Positions 22,961-35,015 of a stretch of DNA of 64,000 nt are shown piece by piece (the first letter of the stretch is position 1; every line of letters starts with the position of its first letter). The stretch covers positions 23,920,248-23,984,247 of the forward strand of contig OY987266.1 of assembly GCA_963920665.1 (NCBI GenBank), given 5' to 3'. Both the position numbers and the translations under genes were made by a program. Source of the DNA: Straminergon stramineum. Taxonomy: Eukaryota; Streptophyta; Bryopsida; Hypnales; Calliergonaceae. Below the pieces are notes generated by a model. The model was not told the DNA's origin. It searched no databases and worked only from the letters and a program-made list of their open reading frames with translations.

Positions 22961-23028
22961 ATTGCCCTAAAAAGTGGTATTTTTTCACAAATTATGCTTG
23001 AAATAAGCTTCTAGACTTCAAGGGGTAA
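22961..23028 (+). mobile_element. Right-end fragment of the ~575-bp TTAA element
   Basis: It matches the last 70 bases of 20,478-21,051: ATTGCCCTAAAAAGTGG, then a TTTTTCACAA run, then the decayed terminus CTTCAAGGGGTAAG. The rest of that copy is absent or unrecognisable. Confidence 0.45.
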
Positions 23029-23925
23029 GTATTGATTGAAAACTAGAACATTCTCACCATTAAAATTCATTATTCTCAAGTTATTGTAAGAATTATTAGT
23101 GGCTTAATTATTTCTTTCATCCACTAACACCATCCATGTTATCATTTTTTAAAAGATGAATATGAATTAAAAAATTGGTTCCTTTTTTTTCCTTTAATTT
23201 TCAACCCATTTTTTAACATAATATTATTTGACTAAAATGCACAAGTAATAACACATATGTATTTTTTCTTAGAATATTGAAAGACAAAACTTCACCTTTT
23301 GGAAGACTATTTTTTGAAGTTTGGGCATGTTAAACTAGTAATGATTGGGATTTTCAATCTAAATTTGGGGGAGGATGTTCTTGTACAAGTTGAATAAAGG
23401 TTTGTGTTCTTGGATTTGCTAGATAATAATTATAGATGAAAATTTGATGTAGCTTACTATATTTTCTCTTTAAAAACCCTTAATACTTAAGCCCTTTCTT
23501 TCATTTTTGCTTATATTGTTATAAATAAATATTACTTACCTCAATTTCATCAAATTCATCATACAAATAGTGCGGTTTTCAAAAAGTCAAGCACTTGTTG
23601 GATGAATGAGAAGTTTTGTGGTCAAAAAGGTGAAAAATGAAGCCTTTGGAACCTCTCTATTCATTGTCCATATTTGGAACTTTAAGGTCAAGTATCCATT
23701 GGGTATTTGGAGGGCCCAAAATTGGAGGTCCAAAATTGGGGCTTCCAAGTGGGCCTGTATGGTAACAAGGTTTCCATTGTGCTTGTAACTGAATCTAGAG
23801 CTCCCTCAAAATCAAAATGTTTAGTAGAAGCTTTACTAAAATCACCACCGAATTCGTCATCTGCTTGATTAAGCATACTTTAACTCTAGAAAGACAGGCT
23901 AGTCATTGTGGAAACCAACTTTCCT
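23029..23925. other. No recognised gene
   Basis: Short opposed frames at 23,606-23,876 carry no domain. Otherwise AT-rich spacer. Confidence 0.35.
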
Positions 23926-25238
23926 TGTCATGGTCCTAGTAACACCTTATAGCTCCAAATACCCTTTAGAAGCCCTTCACAACTTTCAAGGTTCATCACA
24001 TTTCAATTCTAGTATCACTAGGGTCCAAACTAACTAACATTGCACATGTCACATACCCACAACAATAGTTCTCATTTCCAACTCATACTACTTAGTCCCA
24101 GTCCCCATGACTACTAGGATGCACTCCTTCATGTGACACTTGGCATGTCACTTGGTGACATGGGGCAAAACTTCTATCTTACTGTGCTAGGACTTGTGGT
24201 GGCACTACTCACCACAATCCTAACTATTCTTGAGTATCACCCACTCCATACTAGGCCCATTGTATATTTGTTATTTTCACACCAAAACTAATTAGGACTT
24301 ACAACTTGGAACACCTAAAAAATGGCTTAACGAGGAGTAGGATTCCACCCAACTAGTGCCCCGGGACACCCACTCAAGTGTCCCATTGTGCCTTAAAGCT
24401 GATGGTGAAGTTGCATCATTAACCTTGAGTCACTAGGATTCACCAAGGCTCCAAGAAGGAGTGAGGAGGACTACCAACCCCTCCTATAGTAGTCTTTGTG
24501 GTATTCAACAGCCCCCCCCTTGTGGATCAAAGAAACTTCCCAAACCCCCTTGGGTTTTGGAAGACCACTCATTTCCAATCAAAATCGTCAAGTTACACCC
24601 CCATTTGGACTTCTGAACTTTGAAATGGTGTAACTTTGCGTTTAAGGCTTCAAATTCCACATACAAGACCATTTTGGATATCTAAGCGACGAAAAGATGC
24701 CAATGGATTATTTACTTGTCTCATTTGGAGAAGTTCTCACAAAGTTATGGACCTCCAAAGATTCAGGTTCCTTAGGAGTAGGGTTACACTTTCACTATGG
24801 CCCTTCCCTTGGCATAAACTTTTCACTCATAGCTTAGAATCTCATAATGCTTGGCATTCTAGCTTCTTTTTCTTCATGTTTTTCTAATGATAAGCTACAT
24901 GCCATACTCTATTGAGTGATTCCTTGGGAACCCCTCACTCCTAGCCCTTAAGTGTCCCAATGCTATTGGGCACCCCCAACTTTAAACAACCATAACTTCT
25001 AGCCAACTAGTCCAAATCACGCGTTCTTTGAATTGTTAGAAGCATCTTCTCAAGAGCGTTTCCAGCATGTATGATTTGTTACCTCTCATTTTTAATTCAG
25101 GGCGCTATTGCACCGTGTTTGCGTAGGAGTCCTTTATTTCTCTCTTCTTAGACTATTGCAAGGCTTGGGAAGTCACCTCCAAGGTCCCCCTTATTCACTA
25201 AGGCACTTTGGGTACCCCAAGGAGATAGGGGCGTGAAA
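23926..25238 (+). mobile_element. Decayed solo LTR, same family
   Basis: It is related along its length to the LTR at 3,904-5,194: TAACATTGCACATGTCACA versus AACACTGCACATGACACGC, the GGTGACATGGGGC segment, AGTGCCCCGGGACACCC versus AGTGCCACGGGACACCC, TCCAAATCACGCGTT, and GCAAGGCTTGG-AGTC. The ends are worn (TGTCATGG at left, GGGGCGTGAAA at right) and no target duplication is recognisable. C/G-to-T/A changes appear frequent. The edges are approximate. Confidence 0.65.
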
Positions 25239-25279
25239 TTTTTAGTACCTTGTGAATCTCTTGCATAGAAAAACTCAAC

Positions 25280-25420
25280 ACCATTCATCAGAAGTCAAAC
25301 TATTGTACAAGACTTGTCCTTTTCACACCAAATTCCAAGGATGAATAGTTGTACTTGTGTCTTACATGGGAGGATTCTTATCATCCATTAGACACTTAGT
25401 GTTCCTAGCATCCTTCTAGG
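25280..25420 (-). mobile_element. Inverted fragment of the ~225-bp TTAA class
   Basis: Reverse-complemented it matches 3,531-3,753 in the segments AAGGATGAATAGTTG, GTCTTACATGGGAGGATTC and ATCCATTAGACAC, ending CTTCTAGGGTTAA. The left part is lost. Confidence 0.4.
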
Positions 25421-25460
25421 GTTAATGAGACTATAGTATTAAATTTATCTTCTTTCACAA

Positions 25461-25606
25461 GGGAAGTAGAAGTGGTTATCTTGTGGGAAAATTTGGACCC
25501 TTATTACCTCTTTACAATCTTCTAAGTGGTAAACTAATACAAGTTTATCACTTAGAAAGTGTAATGGTCCAAAATTTCCCACATGGTAAGTGTCCTCCTA
25601 CTTCCC
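25461..25606. repeat. 146-bp hairpin (MITE-like or small-RNA precursor-like)
   Basis: The sequence folds on itself end to end. The left arm begins GGGAAGTAGAAGTGG and contains TTGTGGGAAAATTTGGACC; the right arm contains GGTCCAAAATTTCCCACA and ends CCTCCTACTTCCC. The inner arms TCTAAGTGGTAAAC and GTTTATCACTTAGA close on a short TAATACAA-type loop. Arm divergence is low. No gene nearby. Confidence 0.65.
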
Positions 25607-27962
25607 ATAAGAACCCCCCAAACCCCCTTCGCACAATCATTGAGTAGCTTTGTATTTGCGCAAAACGGGGGTTGTAGGTAGAGTCAAAGATCTAGAGACA
25701 ATGGAAATTAAACAGGCTGAGGGCTTCCAGTTCTTGAGCTCTAGGGTCCAATGGAAACGGGCTCTGAGGGGTTAATTAAATCCTTGCCCCCCTACATATA
25801 TATTCTGCCTTCAACCTTGGGGAAATGATCGATCCGGATTGACCTCGTCGATTGCTATTCTTCTAATTAAGTTTTGTAATGAAGTTGGAGCATCACCACC
25901 GATTTGGCAGAACAAATGATTAGTGTGAATTGGCTTGCAAAACCGCCCCATCCGTCTGGCAAAATGGATGACATGTTAAGAGGGCAAGGCATGATTTGGG
26001 CTCTGATCGGCAAACAAAGGTGTTTTTGCCAGCCAAGTCGTGGATGGCAAAATAGGATATGACGAATGCATCATCACTTTCCGCAACTACGGGTTGGATT
26101 TCTTCTATGTCAAAAAGTTTGTTTTTCACTTGTCTTCCATGTTTTTAACTCTTTGAAGCTTCACCAGACTACAACTTTTTAAATCTCAACTTTGATGATG
26201 GTGCATCTTTCAATCCTTTTGAATTGTCCTCTCATAATTTTCAATGAAAGTTTTGGAGTGAATTCCATTAAATTCACAATTTCCAATTAAAATAGATAGG
26301 TCACATGAAACGTTTAAAAAATTGCTTTCACATCTTCTTCTTTTGAGTCTAGCATTTTTAAAAAATTTTGAATTTTCAAAACCTAGGCAGCATTTCACAA
26401 CCTTCATTTGTTCAGCATGATATCAAAACCTTCAACTCGTTCAGCATTTTAGAACCGCCCTCGAGCGAGAATCGCGCGAAGGCATAATTTTTACAACTTG
26501 TATGCCTTTTGATATTTACCTCCCAGTTTCACTAAGTTGGGCTTCTTAACAGGCTATGGGTGGAGTGGTCGATTGCCACCTGGCTTGCAAAGTGGATGGC
26601 CTAGCAGTTTGCAAGCCAACATTTTACAAGACGGGTGATGATGCTTTTAGGGCCTAGTCTTGGCTTGCTGCCTACTCGCTCTAGGAGACCCCCCACCCAC
26701 CCCTCCCACCCATGATGGATTCAATGTTGTAGTGACATCAAATGCAACATCTTGTTCAATCGGATCTTGTTGGAAAGACGGAGCTAGAATGACTTGGCCC
26801 TAGAGTGCATGGGACCAACAAGCCCTGCTTGCCGCTATTGTAGCTTGCCCACCTCCTCGTCTCCCACCCCATCGTGCTAGATTGCCAATAGTACCATGAC
26901 CACGTCGAGCCATCAACAACGATCTTAAAATTGGCTATATTGTCCCAAATTTTTACCAAAAAAAATAAGGTGCTAAATGCACAATGTAGAAAATCTTTCT
27001 AGAATGAAGATTTGAGCCAAAATGTACATGAGATTTTTTGTTCATTGGCCAAAGTCAGTATTCATCCCAAAATGTTGTAGCATTCATCCACTCCCTTGGC
27101 TTTCCATCCATCACACTGGCACTCCTTGAGTCGTCGATTTGTTGCTTCATGGCAACATCTGGACCCTTGCTTTTAGCGGCTAGGGTTTAGGGAGCTGCTC
27201 CATGTTTAGAACATTGTTAGCTAGGTTCTTCTCCCTTAATTCCCTCCACTTCGCGAGTTTGCATTAATGGCTCCTCCCCTCCTGCACGTCTTCATCTTCA
27301 TACTCATCTTCAATGCTAGATTGCTCGTTGGAGGTGTCGTGGACTCGTGGTGGGCTGGTGGCATCTCCTTCAATGATGTACTCATGTCTGCAAGCTCTTG
27401 AGATTCATGCCTTGAGCACTTCGTTCAGAATTTTAGATTCTAGTTTGAAAGTGGTATCTTTTACAATTTGATTTTCCAATTTTGAGCGCGCCACTTCCAA
27501 GTTGTCGTGAAGATTTTGGAGGCGCATTATCTCTTTGGCATTCGTTGCACTTCAAAAATGGTGGCTATGAGTGAATTGGGTGTAGAATTCCATAATTTTA
27601 CACCTGCAAACTGCAAAGAGCTATTGGTGCTTGCTTGCTTGGTAGAGGTGGTGTGGAGGGCTTCTAAGTTCAGCAATCAGCAATTTAACATCACGTTCAA
27701 TTTAAAGTTCTAGCCTTCTAGGCAATTGCTACAAATTGTCATGCATCGTGTGACTCCTTGTTTGTTTCTTGTGATTTTTGTTGAATGCCTATGTTCTAAT
27801 ACTCTTTTGCCCTTGTGTTGATTCTTCACCTTGGTTCTTATTGATCGATTGTTGTTGTTCTTGATTATTTATAATCTACAATTGTTCCTCTGTCAATTTC
27901 ACGTCACTGCTTTGTGGTATTCTTGGGTAGGTGGGTTCATGGGTGTAGGACAATAGGTTTCA
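25607..27962. other. Upstream flank of the decayed hAT gene, no recognised gene
   Basis: A TTGGCTTGCAAA-type motif recurs (about 25,930, 26,580 and 26,607), and related GGCAAGCAAGG appears past the 3' side (31,361). This might be the subterminal repetition of the hAT element, but no terminal inverted repeat or 8-bp target duplication was identified. The short frames are not convincing. Confidence 0.3.
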
Positions 27963-30900
27963 ATGGCACCTCGATTGAAACTTCCTCATAATATCAAGGT
28001 GTGCATGTTTGATTCTAGTCGTAACACAATTGGTATTGGGAAGTATTTGGTTCAAAATCCTACCATGGCACATGGCGGCTTGGAGATGGAGATGGCGGAG
28101 CTCTAGGTGACGTACATATCAAAGATGTGCTTGTCATAGTCTCTTCTCCGATTGGTAGTACGTGATCCACCCTCTGAAGACACCGTTCTATCCCCTAGGG
28201 GTCTTGATCTTGTGTGCGATGCATCTAGTGATGGCGAACATTGTGTGACGGGGAAGAGGAAGAAGGGAGGGGCGGCGAAAAATCCGTAGAAGAGGAGAAA
28301 GACTGCTACAAGGACCATCACCAGGAGGTGGCAAGAAGTATTGGCTTGCAAGTTCTCTTGGGCTAAGGGAGAATTTGATTCTAATAGAGATCTGTGTGGT
28401 GTTGTTTGCTAGAGTTGTAGTGCAATGATGGGGAAGAAGAAAGTTATGGTCCCAAAACTTGACACTTTAGAGAAATATGAGGGTAAGAGGATGTCCCTAG
28501 AAGATGGTATGCCATTGCCACATTTGAGGAGGGGCGAGACTTTTGGAAAGGTGGATTGTATGCACTACAAGCTGTTCAAACTTTGGGTGGGTTGAAAGCA
28601 TGTCGACATTGTTGTGGATCAATTGACTGTTGGTTTGGGCGGCGAGTTCAAACGGAAGGGAGTGCAGTTCTCTATACTATTCCAAATCCTTAGTCACGGT
28701 TGACCCATGTGTGATTACAAGAGGGAACAGTTCTTGCTTAGGCACTTGAAAGTCAAAAATTTTCCTAGAAAACATTGGTTTGAAAGTACCGGTTGGGAGA
28801 TGAGTGAGTATTTGCATACTTCTATTCTAACTACTCTGAAGGGTGTTGTGTAGTCTTTAAGAATCATCTCTACAAGTGTCAATGAGGTCACTGCGGTGGA
28901 CAACATCTACTAGGTCAGTGTGCATGCATATGCAATGGATTGTTGAGAAAGAATTCCACACCTCCTGCATTTATCTTACATATCAAAAGGTGGCACTACA
29001 GACCACCTGACTAGTGTTATCAGGCATGCTTTGCTAGAGGAGGGAGATCTTACACATGAGGAGATTGCTTCTAAGCTTGTATGTTTTGGGGTTGGTAGGG
29101 TTAGTACTTTTCAAGGGCAGAAAACATGTGTTACAACTTAGATTTGGGAGAAATGGGCTCCCTTCATGCTAGGAGCTAGTTGTGTAAGTCACATGATAAA
29201 TTTGGTCGTGGAGATTCTCTCAAAGTATCCACTGGTTTGTAGGCTTGAGAGCCTCTTTGAGTCCATCTATTAGTATTTTTGTCGTAGTAACAAGCGGCAT
29301 GTTGAGCAACAGAAGCTCACAAATCTCATGGAAACTAAGGGAAATAAAATGGTGCATAACGTGGAGACGCACTAGATATCCATAAAGAGTCCAGCTCTGC
29401 AGATCATGGATGAGTACACAACTCTCATTGTGAAAATAGGCGTCGACATGACTAGTAGTCTTGGTTAGAAGTCTCAGGTAGGGGCGGGTGATAATTTTGA
29501 TCTCCTTATTGATATTGAAGTGCTTCTATCCTTGGCTTGCTTCATACCATTAGTAAATGCACTGCATTGTCTTATTAAGCTTTCCCAAGCTCGTGACATA
29601 TTTGTGTGCGATTTCATGCAAGTGATCAAACTATGCTACAATGAGTTGACCAAGTTGTTCATTGATAGATCCTCTGCATTCAGTAAGGAAGATTTCCCTA
29701 GATACTCTGATTTGGTATCTTTGCAATGTAAAGATATCCCCATGCAATGCCAGGAGTTGCTTGGCAGCTTAGGCATTTCACACCTCTTCTTTGATTTGGC
29801 TATAATTCATATGTATGCTCGCTGCCACGACAAACAAACTGGCGAGCACATCTTTGTCACGCACCAGAACTTTCATCACGTGCAAGACACCATCGAACGT
29901 CAGTTTGTAGATAAGTGTTTGTTTTGCTTTTCCATTTTATTTTTATTTTCCATTTTAACTTTTAAGTCTATTCTCGTTTTTGGATTTCAATTGACTTGGC
30001 TTTTTTTTCCTTTCATTGCATGTGTGTCACTTGATTTCTGAATGTTATGAGTTAGAAACCTAGAATGTGCAACTGTTGGGTCGGTTTTGTGAATGTTGTA
30101 GATTGGTATGTGCACGTTGTGAACGTTGTGGTCTTTCGATCGTTGTTTGCAGTTCTTGCTCGCTGTGAATCATTGGCGGGTCGCTTTAGGGTCAAAAGTG
30201 TGATTTTCAATCACTAGTCTAAGTTGTTGTACTTGTTGGAACTTGGGAAGTCGAGAGTGTGACTATTAGTCGTTGCTTTGGTCTACTCCCTGTAGTGTTT
30301 GAAGTGTAGATGACTACTTCTTTTCCCGCTGCCATTTGACCTTTGTGATTTTGTTCGTGAATGTCGTGGTTTACTATTCACAAATATCACACAATCACTA
30401 TGCGATGAGTTGGATCGCCGCTTTCCTCAATAAGAACTTTGGGATGCCTTTGGCATAATTTATCCCCAATATTGGAGACAAGATGGGGCGGAGGCAAGCT
30501 TTCCACAACACTTGGCGGTTCTGAAAAATTTCTACAATTAAGCCCAACTTGTGCGGAAGGGGAAGCCTTTGTACAAGGGCGGGAAGCCTCGCACCACTCC
30601 AAAAATGCTTTCAGCTTCCGACTTGGATAATCAACAAGAATTATTCAAAGTTACTATGAAGGCAAACTGTGAAGCTACATGTGGCCCGACTTTGGACATC
30701 AATCCGGTCATCCAGCTCTGGCACAAACTCTCACAGTCACACCACTTGTGTAAGTTGATCCTTGAGTTTTTCAAGCTTGTTGAAATAGGGTGTTGCTTGG
30801 TACTTGGGTCTGTTGAGGATGAGCGTTGTTTTTCCACTTTAAAGTTCTTGAAATCTTGCTATAGAAATAGACTTGGCAAACACTTGCCCTTTGTTGTGCG

Positions 30901-31003
30901 TATGTTTGGCCATAAGTATTTTTCCCTAGAGAATTTTCCCTACAAGGAAGCAATTAATTCTTGGAAAAGTACTGTCAAGGTTGGTAGGAAAGGGGATCTG
31001 TAA
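27963..31003 (+). pseudogene. Decayed hAT-type transposase
   Basis: A single reading frame from ATG 27,963 to ~29,910 stays in register but is interrupted by 13 stop codons. It resumes at ~30,391, after ~480 bases that are either an intron or an insertion, and runs to the stop ending at 31,003 with two further stops near its start. Visible parts: a basic tract (28,265-28,320), a Cys-x2-Cys pair near 28,412, the segment STSVNEVTAVDN (28,866-28,901) where hAT proteins carry the first catalytic Asp (Asn here), CVSHMINLVVEILSKYP, FCRSNKRHVEQQKL, and a C-terminal GSVEDERCFSTLKFLKS like the hAT dimerisation domain (~30,806-30,856). It cannot encode an active enzyme. The hAT call rests on the C-terminal motif and general organisation. 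Confidence 0.7.
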
Positions 31004-32787
31004 ACAAGGAGCAACAAATTAGTATTCTCCCCAAGTATCCTTCCATTCTAGTATTATTCCTTAGTTTTTATGAGGTTTTGCAAGCTCTTCCACTCATATT
31101 GACCTTGACAAATACCTTCTCACGTACGGGAAGAATGTCGTGACTTGGAGTTGTACTGCCAATTTTGTTGCTACTACGAGTTTGCAATGTTGGTGGAGTT
31201 TGTTGTTGCTGCAAGTTCGCAACAATGGCACCTTTGAGAACTTGTTTGGATGGCAATTTTTTTACATCACTAACCCTTACTACTAATGTGGCTTGTTTTT
31301 TGTATTTTGCAAATAACTAACACTACAATTTGGGCAGTCTTGCTGTATGGCAAGCAAGGTTCAACTCCCTTGTTAGTGACATTTAGCAAAATTTTACCAA
31401 GTTTTCTTATAGTTAAATACAAACACAAAATTCTTCCATTTCACAAAATGAAGCACTAAACAATTTCTACAACACTTGTCAAATTGATCGCCAATCTATG
31501 ACATATGATTATACTACTTAGCAATATTACTAACTAGAAAATACCAACCGTAGCCATAATGGAATTCCTACAATATGGGTACAAGCACAACTCTTACAAT
31601 AGCGGTAAAATAAAGGGAGCCAAAAAACTACTTTTTTTGCCCATTTTTATCTGCCCATTTTTACTAAAAAATCATACTATAGCAAAAATAGCTCTACTTT
31701 CACTCAAGTGTAGCTTTCTCAATGAATTTTGAAAAAGCATTTTGGAAACGATGGCCATCATACATCTGAAACTGTAAGGAACTACAAGAAGATAAGCCTA
31801 ACAAAGGTGCTCCGACTGAGGAGTCTGAAAAGTGGCATGACCAAAAGCAAGGTTTTGGAGGTGATCGGGTGAAAAAGAACCGCCAGTGGTGACTTGGTAA
31901 TTATTAAGCCATGTGCGATGGGGCTCCCGCGCACCCTAGCTACACCATTGAGGCCTCGTTGTGTGGTGCAAATGAGTGCAGGGGCTCAAAAGGATCAGTG
32001 TAAGTTCCTATAGTTAGATGAAGGCCGCTTTGCACTATGAGAATCCCCATGGTAGCTTAGAGCATCGCCACCCTTGTTCAGTATATGGGGCCGGGCCGGG
32101 AAAAAGGTGGGTTGATCTTCAATGCACCCCCCAACATGACACTGGCAGAACCCAGGAGGTAGTTGGGCATACCAAAAATCTACGATTCCCCCTCAGGACA
32201 GTGTGTGCAGGGAAGTTTGAATTGGGCCCACAGTTGACAAATTGTCACAAGGTATTCCGTGTTTTTTTGTTGGGCAATTGGAGGCTTAATGTTAGGATGC
32301 AGGTGTGGCCTGATGGGAGAGCTACAAACATGAATATTCCCTAGGCCTTGCAGGGTGAAATTAATGGCAGCTAGGGAGTCAATAGTTGGATTCCACAGTG
32401 AGGAATGCTTTGGCCGTGTATATGGTGGGGCAACAGCTTCCCGAAGTGGTCGGAATACCCCTAGTGCATGCCAAGCTGCTTCTACTGTGGGAGATTGGCC
32501 CCCCCACGGTGGCAATGCTCTCAACGAGTGATGCAAACTCAACGGCTGGCCATGGCCGGCCAAAATCAGTGCCCCACCACAGATACACCAAGGACCTAAA
32601 CTTGGGCTACCACGGTCAAATTTGAAGAGCACATGGCCAAATGAAATGACCTGGCCATGGCTCTATACAAGGGTTGATTATCCTTTGTATCCCAATCTCA
32701 AGGTATTGACCCCCAACTGTTCGTTTCATAAATTGAGTTCCTATTTGTTTTATTTATTTTTTTGACACAAATGGAATGCTCATATGC
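31004..32787. other. No recognised gene
   Basis: Spacer between the decayed transposase and the second solo LTR. The 32.0-32.65 kb part is richer in G+C and has overlapping frames on both strands (32,018-32,344 plus, 32,180-32,632 minus) without any domain. I see no gene. Confidence 0.35.
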
Positions 32788-33050
32788 TGTCACGACCCTC
32801 ATCACAAGGCGTGCCCGTGCCACCTTGGTGAGCAAGGGGGACATTGGGGGTGACTCCCCAAGCCTTGCAAGAGATGAGGTGAGGGGGACTAGGAGTCCCG
32901 AGCGATCAGAGCAATGTAGCGCTCTGATCCGGATGAATTTGAAGGCGTGTGATACATGCTTGGAAAGGTCTTGAGAAGACGCTTCTAGCCGTCCAAAGAA
33001 CGCGTGATTTGGACTTGCGAGTCAAAAGTTATGGGCGTTCAAAGTTGGAG

Positions 33051-33138
33051 GTGTCCCGGTCGCGCCGGGAGCGCCCTGGTCGCGCCGGGAGTGCTCTGGC
33101 CGCGCCGGGAGTGTCCCGGCCGCGGTGGGAGTGTCCCG
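33051..33138. repeat. 20-bp GC-rich minisatellite inside the solo LTR
   Basis: Four consecutive 20-bp units of the form CGCGCCGGGAGTGYYCYGGY start at 33,061, 33,081, 33,101 and 33,121. The sister LTR at 3,904 has a single much shorter equivalent. It is the most GC-rich patch in the window. Confidence 0.75.
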
Positions 33139-33542
33139 AATCTTTGGAGGGCGATATCTTTGCGAGTACTTGTCCGAATGGAGAAAGTGAGTAGTCCATC
33201 GGCATCTACGCGTCGCGTAGATGTCGAAAATGGGGTCGCATGTGCGATTTGGATCCCGGACCGCAAAGTTATGCCGGGTGGAAGTTCGGGAGTCCCAAAG
33301 TAGTGCGAATCGGGAGAAATGGGTGGTCTTCCAAGATGGGGTGCATCTTGGGGGTTCCCGGTGACCTCTAGTATGGGGGGGCTGCCGAATCCCGCAGAGA
33401 GTACTATGAGGAGGGGTGGTCTCCCTCCTCCCTCCCGGATGGTGCCATGGTGAGCCTAAGTGGCCCCGGGTGGTGAGGTTAGTGTTGGAGCCTCACCACC
33501 ACTTGTGTGTTACCATGGAGTGCTTGGGCACTCTTTGATACC

Positions 33543-33636
33543 GGTTGGGTGGTGTCCCACTCTACACTAGGCCATGGTGTGAGTCCCGTTGGGTGGTGTC
33601 CCACTCTACACTAGGCCATGGTGTGAGTCCCGTTGG
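33543..33636. repeat. Exact ~46-bp tandem duplication in the LTR
   Basis: A unit beginning GTTGGGTGGTGTCCCACTCT and ending GGTGTGAGTCCC occurs twice in a row without visible change. A third partial start (GTTGGGTGAGTCCC) follows. The identity indicates a recent duplication inside the LTR. Confidence 0.7.
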
Positions 33637-34117
33637 GTGAGTCCCGATTAGTGAGTCCCGAAATGAGTTGGGTTGGGCCTAGTGGGGAGTTGGGTCCCAT
33701 TCAAGGGCGGTTAGCACCGGTGGGAGTAGTGCCTCACTAATTGCTTGGACATCAATGGAAGTTCCGCCCCATGTCATCAAATGACATGCCCGGTGTCTTG
33801 TGGGAGTTAAGGATTAGAAAGAAAGGATTGGGAGTCACGGAGGAATGGGGAACCCCGTGACTTGGGTTGGAACCTAACATTGTGGGTGCGTAGCATGTGC
33901 AGTGTTAGGAGAGCGTGAACCTTAGTGGCACTAAGGTGCTAAGTGTTTGGAAAGTGAGCTTAAGGTGGTAAGTGTCACTAAGGGGCGCGACATATGCATT
34001 CTATCTACAATAAAATTCCCTTTCCTTTTATCTTGAAAGTAACAACGAAGTACAATTCTCATTGAGAATTGCCTTTGCTCACCTAATGTGAAGCTTTCTA
34101 TATGCACTTGGTGTGGA

Positions 34118-34220
34118 AGGAGGTCCTCCACCCCATGTGGGATATGTAAGAGCATGAAGTAGTGGGAGCTCTCACTAGTGCAACTTGCTATATCCCACAT
34201 GAATTGGAGGACCTCCTACC
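34118..34220. repeat. ~100-bp end-to-end hairpin
   Basis: The left arm AGGTCCTCCACCCCATGTGG, extending through GATATG, pairs with the right arm ending CCACATGAATTGGAGGACCT, and the centre AGTGGGAGCTCTCACT is itself a near-perfect palindrome, so there is almost no loop. A related half (TATATCCCACATGGG) occurs near 56,490. It is a small foldback element; small-RNA production is possible but unproven. Confidence 0.55.
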
Positions 34221-35015
34221 ACCCCATGTGGATATAGCGATCTTCTCAATCCAATGGGAACTAGGAACATGTGGCCCACATTCACAGGGGAAAGTGAGAT
34301 TTGACAATTTTCATAGTGTAGAAAACAAATGAGATTAGACAATTCTCAGAGTTGAAAATCAAATTGACTTTGGTTCCATTTTTATGCAAAATAAACCGGA
34401 TTTCTCAATTAGAGCGTCGGTCCTTCATGGAGTGTAGCAGTGGGACAAATGACTGCCACACTTGCCGGCCACCTTACATAAGCACCATCGGGATTTTTAG
34501 TGGCTAAAAATTGCCAAAATTCACCCATTGTTCAAGTAATTTGATATTTATATAGAAATTAAAGGGGTAGACATTGTATTTTTTCACCTAATTTCACTAT
34601 ACACTAATTGTGTATAGCCATCTAGCCTCATGCCAAAACTTCACATCGCCATTGAGTTAGATAAGGACTAGGTTGTAATCACCTATACTACTCTCATTGT
34701 AGCCACACATTCCAAACAAGGTCTGACTAAAACTTGACATCTACTATGAAAATGGATAAGTTGCCTCCCTACTTTACTCATCAATATCTATGTATAGCCA
34801 TAATTCACTAATGTTCATCCACTTAGCAAATTTTCTATCTCCGAAGGATGGATAGAAATAGCCACCTCATTGAAAGTTCATCTAAAATTATTGCTACTAC
34901 TTAGAGAAAGCAAAATTAGTAAAAAAATATTGATGAGCACACCAAACAACCCAATTCTGGGCCTCTCTCATGCGCCAATAGTGGGGATGCTATATGTACC
35001 AAGTCCCAAATTTAT
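34221..35015. other. No recognised gene
   Basis: AT-rich spacer, no domain-bearing frame and no clear repeat. An imperfect second copy of the hairpin arm (CCATGTGGATATAGC) continues to ~34,240. Confidence 0.35.

Larger units (their letters stand above)
32788..33992 (-). mobile_element. Solo LTR of the same family, minus orientation, 1,205 bp
   Basis: On the plus strand it begins TGTCACGACCC and ends GGGGCGCGACA. A perfect 5-bp direct repeat TATGC flanks it (32,783-32,787 and 33,993-33,997). Reverse-complemented it aligns with the LTR at 3,904-5,194 from end to end, so the two are insertions of one retrotransposon family in opposite orientation. No internal retroviral-type coding sequence adjoins it. 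It carries a private GC-rich minisatellite and a 46-bp tandem duplication. Confidence 0.85.

Noticed and set aside
27963..29910. Reading through the hAT stops by U-to-C RNA editing, known in organelles of some non-seed plants
   Set aside because: The gene is nuclear and repetitive, several stops replace probable Trp codons that U-to-C editing would not restore, and the catalytic-region Asp is also changed. Ordinary decay is simpler.
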